Source: a virus
Length of the DNA: 31,021 nt
IMG/VR virus record: IMGVR_UViG_3300008217_001901
Location: 1 to 31,021 of that record
Strand: one strand, 5' to 3'
The notes under the pieces were generated by a model, which ran no database searches, had not been told where the DNA came from, and worked only from the letters and a program-made list of their open reading frames with translations. Positions within the stretch are counted from its first letter, which is position 1, and every line of letters starts with the position of its first letter. The position numbers were made by a program, and so were the translations under genes. Below are positions 6,670-13,721 of the stretch, piece after piece.

Positions 6670-7624
6670 TAAATCAGACATAATTAATTGCAAGTCTTGG
6701 ATGGATATAGCAGACTGCAATTATGAATACGATTATCCGGGGGTGGATGATATCCCTCCATCAGGCATAGTTTATTGTAACATTGAACATATCACCAAGT
6801 TTTTTGATAAATGTAAAAGAACTCACAATAAATACGTAGTAGTTAGCGGGTTCAGCGACTTTGGGCTAGCATATCAAAAAGAACATCCAGTGGCTATGGA
6901 TATGTTAAAGTGGATACCGTTTATAGAGTCGGACATACCAACTATAGGATACAATGCTCTTAAAATTGGCCCAAGATGTGATGTTGAAAAATGTAACATA
7001 GAAGATAGATATTCTATCAAATGTCATTCCTTTACAATGGAGACTTTCAACAACATACCTGACAATATCATCAGGTGGTTTGTAGTCAATCCTCTCTTAA
7101 TGAAAAACAATCTCCAAGGTATACCGATTGGGGTTGGCAAAGACGCCGCTGACGCTATATCAAATACCCCAGATCTCGTAAAAACGGATTGGCTCTATGT
7201 CAATTGGCAAAACTATACTACAGACAGAATGCACATCAAGAAATTTTTCATCAACAACGATTGGGACTGGGTGACTGCTCACGAAAATCCAGATGTCCCA
7301 TACGAAGAATACCTGTCAGAATTGTCTCGACACAGATTTGTGGCCTGTCCTCCCGGTAACGGGGTTGACTGCTACAGGATTTTAGAGTCTATTTACTTGG
7401 GAGCCATACCGATTGTCGAAGACAGCCCCACGATGAGATATTTGGACGGTCTACCAATACTGAAAATTAGAAGCTGGGGAGTCATAAACTCCCTAGACTG
7501 GCTACAGCGGAAGTATGATGAAATTATGTCCCGTGTGCCACCTGTGTCCCCCACTCTTGACAAGGCAAAATTATCATATTGGACTAAAATAATAAAAAGG
7601 GCTTTCTATGAACACTTTTCCTAA
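6656..7624 (+). CDS. Exostosin/GT47-like glycosyltransferase
   Basis: A 322-residue protein that starts 14 bases inside the preceding gene. The C-terminal half has the pattern of exostosin-type GT-B enzymes: EEYLSELSRHRFVACPPG, then GVDCYRILESIYLGAIPIVE and a following SPTMRYLDGLP (residues about 217-267). In that family this region binds the nucleotide-sugar donor. The N-terminal half is divergent and contains several cysteines. No signal peptide is present, so it should act in the host cytoplasm. Donor and acceptor are unknown. Confidence 0.72.
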   Translation: MSLIDKSDIINCKSWMDIADCNYEYDYPGVDDIPPSGIVYCNIEHITKFFDKCKRTHNKYVVVSGFSDFGLAYQKEHPVAMDMLKWIPFIESDIPTIGYNALKIGPRCDVEKCNIEDRYSIKCHSFTMETFNNIPDNIIRWFVVNPLLMKNNLQGIPIGVGKDAADAISNTPDLVKTDWLYVNWQNYTTDRMHIKKFFINNDWDWVTAHENPDVPYEEYLSELSRHRFVACPPGNGVDCYRILESIYLGAIPIVEDSPTMRYLDGLPILKIRSWGVINSLDWLQRKYDEIMSRVPPVSPTLDKAKLSYWTKIIKRAFYEHFS

Positions 7625-7829
7625 TATGGAAACTAGGATATTTCACGACTATTGCATTAGAGAGAACTTGAACATGACGCACAACTTGACCCAGCTAAAA
7701 CAACACGCATCCATGATGTCGGTAGAATCCCGAAAGGTGCATCCATTTTTTGGATCATGTACAACAAATGTCGTCAATCACATTGATTGGGATTTTATAG
7801 AAAGCTTAATCAGGAATGGTACAAAATAG
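7608..7829 (+). CDS. Small hypothetical protein in the glycosyltransferase cluster
   Basis: A 73-residue protein overlapping the GT47-like gene by 17 bases and the next glycosyltransferase by 14 bases. This double overlap in distinct frames supports real translation. It is hydrophilic with many Asn, His and Met residues and a possible His-Asn-Thr-Gln helix. No family is recognised. Confidence 0.5.
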   Translation: MNTFPNMETRIFHDYCIRENLNMTHNLTQLKQHASMMSVESRKVHPFFGSCTTNVVNHIDWDFIESLIRNGTK

Positions 7830-8889
7830 CATTAATATAATATCCCCAATCAATCAATTGGGATACGGAGTTGCTGGACTAAACATAGTCTCGGCTCTTA
7901 ACACATCTCTTGAGGTATCTCTCTGGCCAATAGGACAACCCGATTGCGATAATTCCTATATACCCTTAATCCAAGAGTGTGTAGGAAGATCTGAATTGCC
8001 CGATTTTAACGCTCCCTGCTTACGAATATGGCATCAAAACGACATGAGCCAATTTGTGGGAAGGGGCGATAGGATCGGGTTTCCTATTTTTGAGCTTGAC
8101 AGATTTACAACTCAGGAAGAACACCACCTTAGCTCCCTTGACAAAATAGTTGTTTGCTCTGAGTGGGCCAAAGAAATATGCATGAAACATGTCTCTGGTG
8201 ATCCAAAGGTTTTTGTGGCTCCGCTGGGAGTAGACAGAACAATATTCAAGGAAAGCGTGTCTTCCAGACCAGAAACCATATTTTTCAACTGTGGCAAGTG
8301 GGAAGTCAGAAAAGGACACGACGTTTTAGTAGAAGCCTTTAACGCAGCTTTCACTCCTGATGATAACGTAGAGCTTTGGATGATGTGTCATAACCCGTTT
8401 TATACGGACGAAGAAAACCGACATTGGGAAAATCTATATAAAAGCTCTGTTCTGGGAGACAAGATTAGAATAATTCCTAGGCAAAGAACTCAGCAGGATG
8501 TGTATAATATAATGAGACAGATTGATTGCGGTGTCTTTCCCTCCAGAGCAGAGGGATGGAACCTAGAATTGCTAGAACTAATGTCCTGTGGCAAACATGT
8601 GATCGCCACCAATTATTCTGGACATACCGAATTTTGTACCAAAGAGAATTCTATGCTTATACATACAGACGAAAAAGAAGACGCAACTGACAATAAGTGG
8701 TTCTTTGGTCAGGGACAATGGGCTAAGGTTGGAGACAAACAGGTTAAGCAGATGTCCCTTTATATGAGCGCTATCCACAGGGCAAAACAAAGTGACAGGC
8801 TTTTTGTCAACGACGAATGCGTAAATACAGCCAAGAAATTTTCTTGGGGCAACACAGCAAAGGAGATTATTAATGCCATCTCCACGTGA
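7816..8889 (+). CDS. Glycosyltransferase family 4 (GT-B)
   Basis: A 357-residue protein. It begins with SINIISPINQLGYGVAG, the usual glycine-rich N-terminal loop of GT-B enzymes. A strand with VVCSEWAKE leads into APLGVDRTIF at about 135-144. IFFNCGKWEVRKGHDVLVEA at about 155-174 is the classic GT4 linker strand and lysine motif. The E-x7-E donor-binding motif is present as Glu246 and Glu254 in EGWNLELLELMSCG, and a TNYSGHTEF region follows. It is full length for the family and soluble. It probably adds a hexose in a retaining reaction; specificity cannot be told. Confidence 0.9.
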   Translation: MVQNSINIISPINQLGYGVAGLNIVSALNTSLEVSLWPIGQPDCDNSYIPLIQECVGRSELPDFNAPCLRIWHQNDMSQFVGRGDRIGFPIFELDRFTTQEEHHLSSLDKIVVCSEWAKEICMKHVSGDPKVFVAPLGVDRTIFKESVSSRPETIFFNCGKWEVRKGHDVLVEAFNAAFTPDDNVELWMMCHNPFYTDEENRHWENLYKSSVLGDKIRIIPRQRTQQDVYNIMRQIDCGVFPSRAEGWNLELLELMSCGKHVIATNYSGHTEFCTKENSMLIHTDEKEDATDNKWFFGQGQWAKVGDKQVKQMSLYMSAIHRAKQSDRLFVNDECVNTAKKFSWGNTAKEIINAIST

Positions 8890-9403
8890 AGGCGAAAGAG
8901 AAAAAGAGTATATTTCAAGGTGTATGTCCAGCGAAGAAGCCAAGAGGGATTTTCCAGATTCAAAACAAAGAGTCGCTTTCTGTAATAGTAAGTGGCAGAA
9001 CAAATCTAAGGGTGCTTATGAATATGAAGATCCCAAGACTGGAGAACTCTTCTATTATTCTAGAAGGGGCACGTACAGAAAAAATGGAAGAGTGTTAATC
9101 TTTAAAAGAACGAAAGGTGAAACAATGTCAGACCATATTTTTAACAGAGCAGTTCGGTCCTATGCCGATGAACAAGCTGGATATCCCCCAAATTGCAACA
9201 AGGGGTATGTGGAAAAGGACGGCAAGTGTGTTCCCGTAGAAGAGAACAATGCGGAGTGGTCGAAAGACAAAAAGAAGAACGGCGACGACGAAGAAAAAAA
9301 CGGGAACGACAAAAAGAAGAACGGAAATGACAAAAAGAAGAATGGAAACGATAAAGAGAAAAATGGCGACAAAAAGAAGAATCCGTTCGAGAAGAAGAAG
9401 TAG
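8873..9403 (+). CDS. Phage protein with CMSSEEA...QRVAFC domain and Lys/Asn repeat tail
   Basis: A 176-residue protein. The first 45 residues (MPSPREGEREKEYISRCM and then FPDSKQRVAFCNSKW) match a small module I recall from many tailed phages and prophages, often near head-maturation or portal genes, with the pattern RCM...FPD..QR.A.C...W. A second short part (YEYEDPKTGELFYYSRRGTY) could be a beta-hairpin. The C-terminus is low complexity, made of heptads of type KNGNDKK, very basic with alternating acidic residues, and predicted disordered. It overlaps the upstream glycosyltransferase by 17 bases. Function is unknown; binding to a polyanion such as DNA is one possibility for the tail. Confidence 0.65.
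   Translation: MPSPREGEREKEYISRCMSSEEAKRDFPDSKQRVAFCNSKWQNKSKGAYEYEDPKTGELFYYSRRGTYRKNGRVLIFKRTKGETMSDHIFNRAVRSYADEQAGYPPNCNKGYVEKDGKCVPVEENNAEWSKDKKKNGDDEEKNGNDKKKNGNDKKKNGNDKEKNGDKKKNPFEKKK
9275..9376 (+). repeat. 21-bp in-frame tandem repeat (KNGNDKK heptads)
   Basis: Four 21-nt units run from 9275 to 9358, followed by a shortened 18-nt unit to 9376, all inside the 8873 coding region and in frame. Synonymous differences (AAC/AAT, GGG/GGA, GAC/GAT) show that the copies are not fresh duplications, so the amino-acid pattern has probably been kept by selection. Some units vary to KNGDDEE or KNGNDKE. Confidence 0.85.
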
Positions 9404-9406
9404 TCT

Positions 9407-10255
9407 ATGATCTCTGCGATTATCTTTTCTAGAGATAGAGCTAATCAGCTTAGTTTGCTTTTAAGCAGCATAGATAAGAATGGCTCTGATCTATTCGACG
9501 TAACCGTGATTTATAATGCCTCTTCGGACGCATTTCAAGATGGATACAATATACTTGAAGATCAACATGAAGAGATAGTCTGGATCAAACAGCAGTCTCC
9601 TCCTTCAGATTTTAGGGAGATAACCCTACAAGCTATAAAAAACTCAGGAGAATACATTTGCTTTTTTGTTGATGACAATATTCTGTATAACAAAGTAGAG
9701 ACAGTTTTTGAATCTATAGACGCTATGTTTAAGTATTTTGATGCTCAAGAAAAACAATTGCTGTGTTTGTCTCTAAGGCTAGGAAGTAACACGTCGATAC
9801 AAAACGAATACAAAAACACAGAATGTCCATTCCCCCAAGAATTGATTGCGGTTGACAACCTGTACGCTTTGTGGGACTGGACGTTACTGCCCAAACACAC
9901 TAATTTTGCCTATCCATTTTCCGTTGACGGTCATATATACAGAAGAGATCAGGTATTGAAAATGGTCACATACGACTTTGATACCCCCAACGGACTGGAG
10001 GGGTCTGGTGAATTTGATGTCTCCTTGCCCAGCCTCATGGCGTGTTTTGACGAAAGCGTTCTTGTCAACAGTCCTGCCAATATTGTTGGGTCGTCAGCAA
10101 ACAAAGCTGGGGAAAAGTATGGGATGGAGTTAGAGGAATTAAACAGGTTATTTTTATCTGGACATGCCATAGATTTGGATTCTATGGATTTCTCCGAAGT
10201 GAGAGGATGCCATCAAGAGATTCAGTATCAATTTAGAGGAGAAATTAAATGTTAG
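9407..10255 (+). CDS. Glycosyltransferase, GT2-like (GT-A fold)
   Basis: A 282-residue protein starting three bases after the preceding stop. MISAIIFSRDRANQLSLLL is the standard first strand and helix of GT2 enzymes. YICFFVDDN at about residues 83-91 supplies the DxD-like metal site, and DGHIYRRDQVLKM at about 172-184 resembles the acceptor-side loop. Catalytic details of the C-terminal half are not clear. It is the fourth glycosyltransferase in the 3.2-10.3 kb cluster, and each belongs to a different type, which suggests assembly of a glycan with several linkages. The last bases overlap the following Cys-rich gene. Confidence 0.78.
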   Translation: MISAIIFSRDRANQLSLLLSSIDKNGSDLFDVTVIYNASSDAFQDGYNILEDQHEEIVWIKQQSPPSDFREITLQAIKNSGEYICFFVDDNILYNKVETVFESIDAMFKYFDAQEKQLLCLSLRLGSNTSIQNEYKNTECPFPQELIAVDNLYALWDWTLLPKHTNFAYPFSVDGHIYRRDQVLKMVTYDFDTPNGLEGSGEFDVSLPSLMACFDESVLVNSPANIVGSSANKAGEKYGMELEELNRLFLSGHAIDLDSMDFSEVRGCHQEIQYQFRGEIKC

Positions 10256-10443
10256 ACTTTATCAAGAAGCATTTTCTGTGTTTGGGCATTGGAGTTGCAG
10301 TAGGTTACTGCCTCCACTTCTGCCCCCTACTTTGCAACTGCGCTGGGCTTTGCCCGGTGGCTAGCGCAAAGGCTTGCGCCTGTGATAGTTGCTCGTGCGA
10401 TAAATGCGCCTGTGACGATACTGGTTGCAAGTGTCCTAATTGA
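10249..10443 (+). CDS. Cys-rich, membrane-anchored metallothionein-like mini-protein
   Basis: A 64-residue protein containing 14 cysteines. An N-terminal hydrophobic segment at about residues 9-28 probably anchors it. The C-terminal 22 residues hold eight cysteines in CxC and CxxC spacing (CACDSCSC, CDKCAC and a final CKC), separated by Asp, Lys and Ser. This spacing is like metallothioneins, which bind Zn, Cd or Cu through thiolates, although no named metallothionein family is recognised. The start overlaps the preceding stop by seven bases. A transcription break with a promoter-like sequence follows. Metal binding is inferred from cysteine spacing only. Confidence 0.6.
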   Translation: MLDFIKKHFLCLGIGVAVGYCLHFCPLLCNCAGLCPVASAKACACDSCSCDKCACDDTGCKCPN

Positions 10444-10470
10444 CTAAAGAAGTGATTAACACCAGTTGGT

Positions 10471-10483
10471 GTATATTTCAAGT
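10471..10483 (+). promoter_or_regulatory. Promoter-like motif, divergent copy (GTATATTT)
   Basis: TTGGTGTATATTT here parallels TTGGTGTATAATA at 12667. The expected start of transcription would leave a leader of about 25 bases containing AAGGAAGG before ATG 10508. The gap of 64 bases is one of the few breaks in the gene chain. The match to the consensus is partial. Confidence 0.35.
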
Positions 10484-10507
10484 GAGAATTAAAAAGGAAG
10501 GATAGAT

Positions 10508-10717
10508 ATGAGTCAAACGATGAATGCTGCTAGGGAACATTTTCACGCTAAGGCAGCGGAAGCTAGAGTCAGATTGGATCTATATTCCAATAACCCTCTT
10601 GCGGTAGGGGATCACTCTAACGTGGTTGATGAAGTAATTAAGGCTACCGAAGATTATGAGCATGCAGTAAGCTGCATGGAAATCATTCAAGCGGTAGTCA
10701 AAGAGAATGCTTCCTAA
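10508..10717 (+). CDS. Conserved small phage protein (YSNNPLAVGDH motif)
   Basis: A 69-residue, probably all-helical protein with a good ribosome site (AAGGAAGG). The central stretch RLDLYSNNPLAVGDH then VVDEVIKATEDYEHA resembles a small family I recall from T4-like and cyanophage genomes, with the pattern LD.Y.N.P.GV.EH..I...I......Y. Its role there is not established. The last base of its stop is shared with the next start (TAATG). Confidence 0.55.
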   Translation: MSQTMNAAREHFHAKAAEARVRLDLYSNNPLAVGDHSNVVDEVIKATEDYEHAVSCMEIIQAVVKENAS

Positions 10718-11121
10718 TGTCTCTAAAATATAGAGCAAAAGTACATCTGGGAATTTTTTCAGTAAAATTGCTGGACAGTGGCCCATCTTATGAGGTGGTT
10801 CTATCTAAAGATGGCAGCACCCCTAGAGCATTAATGTATGGGCCACATCAAACAGTTGACGTTTTAAAAAAAATATCCAATAAGCATCTTAAAGTCGATC
10901 CAGATTGGTTAGACACAAAACTCATTGGCGTTATAAACGCTAAAACCAACAAGGGGTATGAGCTTAATATCTTTTATGGGGTCATAATACCAAGTGATAT
11001 AGATCTTAAATGCGGTAAATGGGTTCCTATTGATGAATACCTTAATCCTGACAAACAGTTTGCAACAAAAGATAACGCATATCACTATCTCATAAAAAAC
11101 ATGAGTCTCATAATACATTAA
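10717..11121 (+). CDS. Hypothetical protein
   Basis: A 134-residue protein, probably alpha/beta, starting on the last base of the upstream stop. It has alternating beta-strand segments (KVHLGIFSVKLL, YEVVLSK) and a later ELNIFYGVIIP followed by GKWVPIDEYL. The layout loosely recalls a NUDIX-like fold, where 'W.P.DE' follows a strand, but the NUDIX box is absent. No family is assigned. It lies in a row of phage-specific small genes leading to the sigma factor. Confidence 0.5.
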   Translation: MSLKYRAKVHLGIFSVKLLDSGPSYEVVLSKDGSTPRALMYGPHQTVDVLKKISNKHLKVDPDWLDTKLIGVINAKTNKGYELNIFYGVIIPSDIDLKCGKWVPIDEYLNPDKQFATKDNAYHYLIKNMSLIIH

Positions 11122-11463
11122 ATGAAGTCAAATAGTCCACCGGGTCAAATAAACTATATCATAGACGATAACCACGTAGTGTGGATGGAGGCTTCGTGGC
11201 TTGACGATCAGGCGTCCATCGAAAAATTCGCTACTCTTTTATATGAGATACATTCAGGCGAGCTATTAGAAGACACTTTACGTTTTCTAAAAGAAGAGTG
11301 CAATAAGCAAGGCTCCCAAAAATTATATCAAAAGATACTGGTTACTATGAACAAAATGTTTCTTCCCGATGATGCGCTCGAAGAAGTCGCAGAGAACAGC
11401 GAAAAAGATACTCCTGTAGTCTCCCCAACCGAAGTAGCTTTAAATTACCTAAGCATGTTTTAA
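11122..11463 (+). CDS. Hypothetical protein
   Basis: A 113-residue, acidic and probably helical protein that begins directly after the upstream stop codon. It has a short strand region (YIIDDNHVVWMEASW) followed by helices ending in an acidic linker (EEVAENSEKDTP) and a final helix. No membrane segment is present and no family is recognised. Gene spacing supports an operon with 10717 and 11477. Confidence 0.5.
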   Translation: MKSNSPPGQINYIIDDNHVVWMEASWLDDQASIEKFATLLYEIHSGELLEDTLRFLKEECNKQGSQKLYQKILVTMNKMFLPDDALEEVAENSEKDTPVVSPTEVALNYLSMF

Positions 11464-11476
11464 CGCGAGGTTTTTA

Positions 11477-12130
11477 ATGTCTCACAAAACTATAGCTTGG
11501 GAAAAATGGGAAGAACCCTCACAACCAAGCGTAGACACGTCGGCCTTGTTTGCTCCGCAAGCTCCGCAAGCTGAGAGCTTTGAGGACACAGGGGATGTAG
11601 CGGACGGCGATTTTGAAGAGGGGCTAAGCACCTTCTTTGAGAAGATGCCAAAATTAATCAATACTCCGATGGGTGTATATCAAGTCGATGACAATATGAG
11701 TCCTTTCAAACACTTTGATTGTTGGATAGGACACACAAATTTCGATATCACTGCGTTCGTAAAAGATCAGATAGAGCTTACGCCCGGCGTCGAAGCTTTA
11801 ATCATCTTAACCCGATACAGATTTTTTATAGGTGTCGGAAAACTATTTAGTTTCAGAAATGTTCGGGTTAGCATAGAACACAGTATATGCAAGGGGCAAT
11901 TCGAAAAAGAAGTTGAAAATGTTCCTGAGAACATAGCATTAGAAATAGAGGCCACAAAAGAATCGCTTGCAGGGTACTCACACTGGGCCATTTTTGTATT
12001 CCCAAATGGATATATGGATCACGCCGGAACGAACGACAAAAACGATGAGGAGTATAAAAAATCATTACTGCTTTATAAGAACGCCAAGCTAATATCGGGT
12101 GGTATTTTGATACAATCCGATAAAGCGTAG
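11477..12130 (+). CDS. Hypothetical phage protein
   Basis: A 217-residue protein. The N-terminal 55 residues are Pro, Gln and acid rich and likely disordered, with a short duplication coding APQAPQA (direct repeat GCTCCGCAA at about 11550-11567). From residue 60 the composition is that of a folded alpha/beta protein: FDCWIGHTNFDIT, LIILTRYRFFIGVGKLFSF, then a SLAGYSHWAIFVFPNG segment. No catalytic motif is apparent and no family is recognised. GCGAGG at 11464-11469 may be its ribosome site. It precedes the sigma factor gene by 38 bases. Confidence 0.5.
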   Translation: MSHKTIAWEKWEEPSQPSVDTSALFAPQAPQAESFEDTGDVADGDFEEGLSTFFEKMPKLINTPMGVYQVDDNMSPFKHFDCWIGHTNFDITAFVKDQIELTPGVEALIILTRYRFFIGVGKLFSFRNVRVSIEHSICKGQFEKEVENVPENIALEIEATKESLAGYSHWAIFVFPNGYMDHAGTNDKNDEEYKKSLLLYKNAKLISGGILIQSDKA

Positions 12131-12168
12131 TGATTGAGACCCTTGGAACTGACAAGGAATAAGAACAG

Positions 12169-12660
12169 ATGCCCATGAGGAAAATTTGTGATGATGAGTT
12201 CAATCAAGAGCTTTCAAACATCAATAACATCAAGATAATGAACAAAGTCTGCGGTTTCTACTCAAAAATTATACCCAGAGAAGATCTTCACAGGTGCAAA
12301 TTGGTGGCTCTCTGGAAGGCTATGTCTAGGTTTGACAAGTCCTGCGGTCAAAAATTCACGTCATATCTGTATAATAGCATAAAATGGGAATGCCAGAAAG
12401 AGCTTTATTCAATAAATAAATCAAGAAGGGGCCTAGATTACAACGACGATCTTTTTTCGTGCTGCGATCAGAACGATGTCGATATATTCGACGCCATAGA
12501 AACCCTGCCTCTGAAGCTCCAAATAGCCGTAAAGCAAAGGTTTTTTTATGGCTTTACAATGGAAGAGATAGGAAGCAAAAACAACTATAGCAGAGAAACC
12601 GCAAGAAGATATGTTAAGAAGGGTGTTGAAAAACTGAGGGAGATTTGCAAATTAACATAG
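12169..12660 (+). CDS. Small sigma-70-like sigma factor (possible late sigma)
   Basis: A 163-residue protein. Residues about 45-75 resemble sigma region 2: 'LVALWKAMSRFDK' and KFTSYLYNSIKWECQKEL, the pattern used to bind core polymerase and the -10 element. Residues about 118-160 resemble region 4: LPLKLQIAVKQRFFYGF, then TMEEIGSKNNYSRETARR and KGVEKLREI, a helix-turn-helix. Regions 1 and 3 are missing, as in ECF sigma factors and phage late sigma factors of the T4 gp55 type. It would redirect host RNA polymerase. Only 11 bases downstream of its stop lies the clearest promoter-like motif of the window, so that motif may be its target; this is inference. AAGGA at about 12154 is a possible ribosome site; ATG 12175 is an alternative start. 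Confidence 0.82.
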   Translation: MPMRKICDDEFNQELSNINNIKIMNKVCGFYSKIIPREDLHRCKLVALWKAMSRFDKSCGQKFTSYLYNSIKWECQKELYSINKSRRGLDYNDDLFSCCDQNDVDIFDAIETLPLKLQIAVKQRFFYGFTMEEIGSKNNYSRETARRYVKKGVEKLREICKLT

Positions 12661-12670
12661 GGTAATTGGT

Positions 12671-12683
12671 GTATAATATACTA
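12671..12683 (+). promoter_or_regulatory. AT-rich promoter-like motif GTATAATATACTA (best copy)
   Basis: A consensus TATAAT sits in the centre. It lies in the 86-base gap after the sigma factor gene and 63 bases before a structural-like gene that has its own terminator. No consensus -35 box is found at 16-18 bases, which is typical of promoters read by a phage sigma factor. The same 13-mer occurs at 1374. Confidence 0.6.
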
Positions 12684-12746
12684 GGATTGGAATGAATATT
12701 ACAGGAAAAACAGGATTGATAGCCAGACACAGAAAGGTGTTGAAAA

Positions 12747-13322
12747 ATGGCTACACAAGCAGTAACAAGCGGTGCATCTAAGAACAATGGCGGTACTGTC
12801 CTCGGTATCACTAGCGCCACCACTACTACAGCAGGTTCTGCTGTAACAAGAACTCTTCAAAATAACGATTTGGCTTTATCGGAAACTCCTAACATTGGTT
12901 ATGGCTCCAAGGTAGTAGCTCTAACTGGCAGTAAGTGGAAGCCCGGTATTCAGACCGCCAAAGGCTCTGGCGCTCTTGCTTACCAGCCCAAAGCCAACGA
13001 TCCACAGTTCTTGCTTCGCGGATATGCCTCGAAGATTAACAATGTTGCTTCAACGCTGTTAACCTTCCCCGCAAGCGACAACAATGATCGCGCTCCTATT
13101 CATGGTCATACCGAAACCGAGCGTATTCACATCACCAGTATTGCTTATGCGACCGGTATTGCAACCGATGGCGGTAACGCTGGTGACAATGTTTCGTTCA
13201 ACGCCGACCATGCTGCCACGCCGACTCGTGCAGTACCCGGCGAATTTGTCTATCTTGCCACTCCTGTATTCTTCACTTCAACCAGCAACCAGTTTGACTA
13301 TCCGGCCAAGACTGGTGGCTAA
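12747..13322 (+). CDS. Probable virion structural protein (own transcription unit)
   Basis: A 191-residue protein very rich in Ala, Thr, Gly, Ser and Asn, almost without cysteine, and opening with MATQAVTSGASKNNGG. It has repeated beta-prone stretches and no signal or membrane segment. This composition is typical of abundant phage capsid, decoration or tail-tube proteins. The gene is framed by a promoter-like motif and leader upstream and a strong terminator downstream, as expected for a highly made virion protein. AAAGGTG provides the ribosome site. No specific family is recognised, so the structural role is inference from composition and gene context. Confidence 0.55.
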   Translation: MATQAVTSGASKNNGGTVLGITSATTTTAGSAVTRTLQNNDLALSETPNIGYGSKVVALTGSKWKPGIQTAKGSGALAYQPKANDPQFLLRGYASKINNVASTLLTFPASDNNDRAPIHGHTETERIHITSIAYATGIATDGGNAGDNVSFNADHAATPTRAVPGEFVYLATPVFFTSTSNQFDYPAKTGG

Positions 13323-13348
13323 AGCTAATTGACAATTTCATCACATGG

Positions 13349-13386
13349 AGAGGGGTCGTTAGTTCACGCTCTCGACCCCTCTTTTT
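13349..13386 (+). terminator. Strong intrinsic terminator
   Basis: A perfect 10-bp stem has its 5' arm at 13349-13358 (AGAGGGGTCG) and its 3' arm at 13373-13382, with a 14-base loop and a T5 tract at 13382-13386. It lies 26 bases after the stop of the structural-like gene. Confidence 0.93.
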
Positions 13387-13400
13387 ATCTTGGAGTCATC

Positions 13401-13721
13401 ATGGATTCAGAAATTTTTTCAGTTCCTGTATTGGCCGCAGTAGTGGCAATTGTTTTGGTTCTAGGAAAGGTGATTGAGGTTCTTATTCTAAAAGCAGTTC
13501 CTCAAAAGTCAGTTTTGATGGACGACGAAAGAGACTGGATAAAACATACCAACGAGATCATGTCAAAGTGTGACACTGATGGTACACCCTTGGTGTATGT
13601 ACCTAGAAGTTGGGCAGAAATCCAAAAAGACATGCAACATGTAATGATAAAAATCGTTAATGATCAGAGAAGGATAGCTGACATATTAGATAGAATAGAA
13701 AAAAAACTAGAGAGCGAATAG
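13401..13721 (+). CDS. Holin-like single-span membrane protein
   Basis: A 106-residue protein. ATG 13401 is chosen because TGGAG lies six bases upstream; the longer frame from 13329 would run through the terminator stem. Residues about 8-31 form one hydrophobic span (VPVLAAVVAIVLVLGKVIEV), followed by a cytoplasmic or periplasmic domain and a C-terminal helix (IKIVNDQRRIADILDRIEKK) likely to form a coiled coil. Its stop abuts a papain-like amidase gene, and holin plus endolysin is a common order. It could equally be a virion or chaperone membrane protein. Confidence 0.5.
   Translation: MDSEIFSVPVLAAVVAIVLVLGKVIEVLILKAVPQKSVLMDDERDWIKHTNEIMSKCDTDGTPLVYVPRSWAEIQKDMQHVMIKIVNDQRRIADILDRIEKKLESE

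Noticed and set aside
8578-9003. 141-residue minus-strand frame
   Set aside because: It is antisense to two well-supported + strand genes and its translation resembles no protein family. Other minus frames (313-714, 4547-4903, 20936-21358, 23452-23835, 24456-24821) are rejected for the same reason.
10462-10471. CACC/GGTG inverted repeat before gene 10508
   Set aside because: A 4-bp stem with a 2-base centre is not a credible terminator or operator without more evidence.
12692-12781. 29-residue frame in the leader of the structural-like gene
   Set aside because: It overlaps the real start out of frame and has no ribosome site.
13329-13400. Upstream start for the holin-like gene and a TTGACA at 13330
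   Set aside because: The frame would run through a strong terminator. No -10 box follows TTGACA at 16-18 bases.
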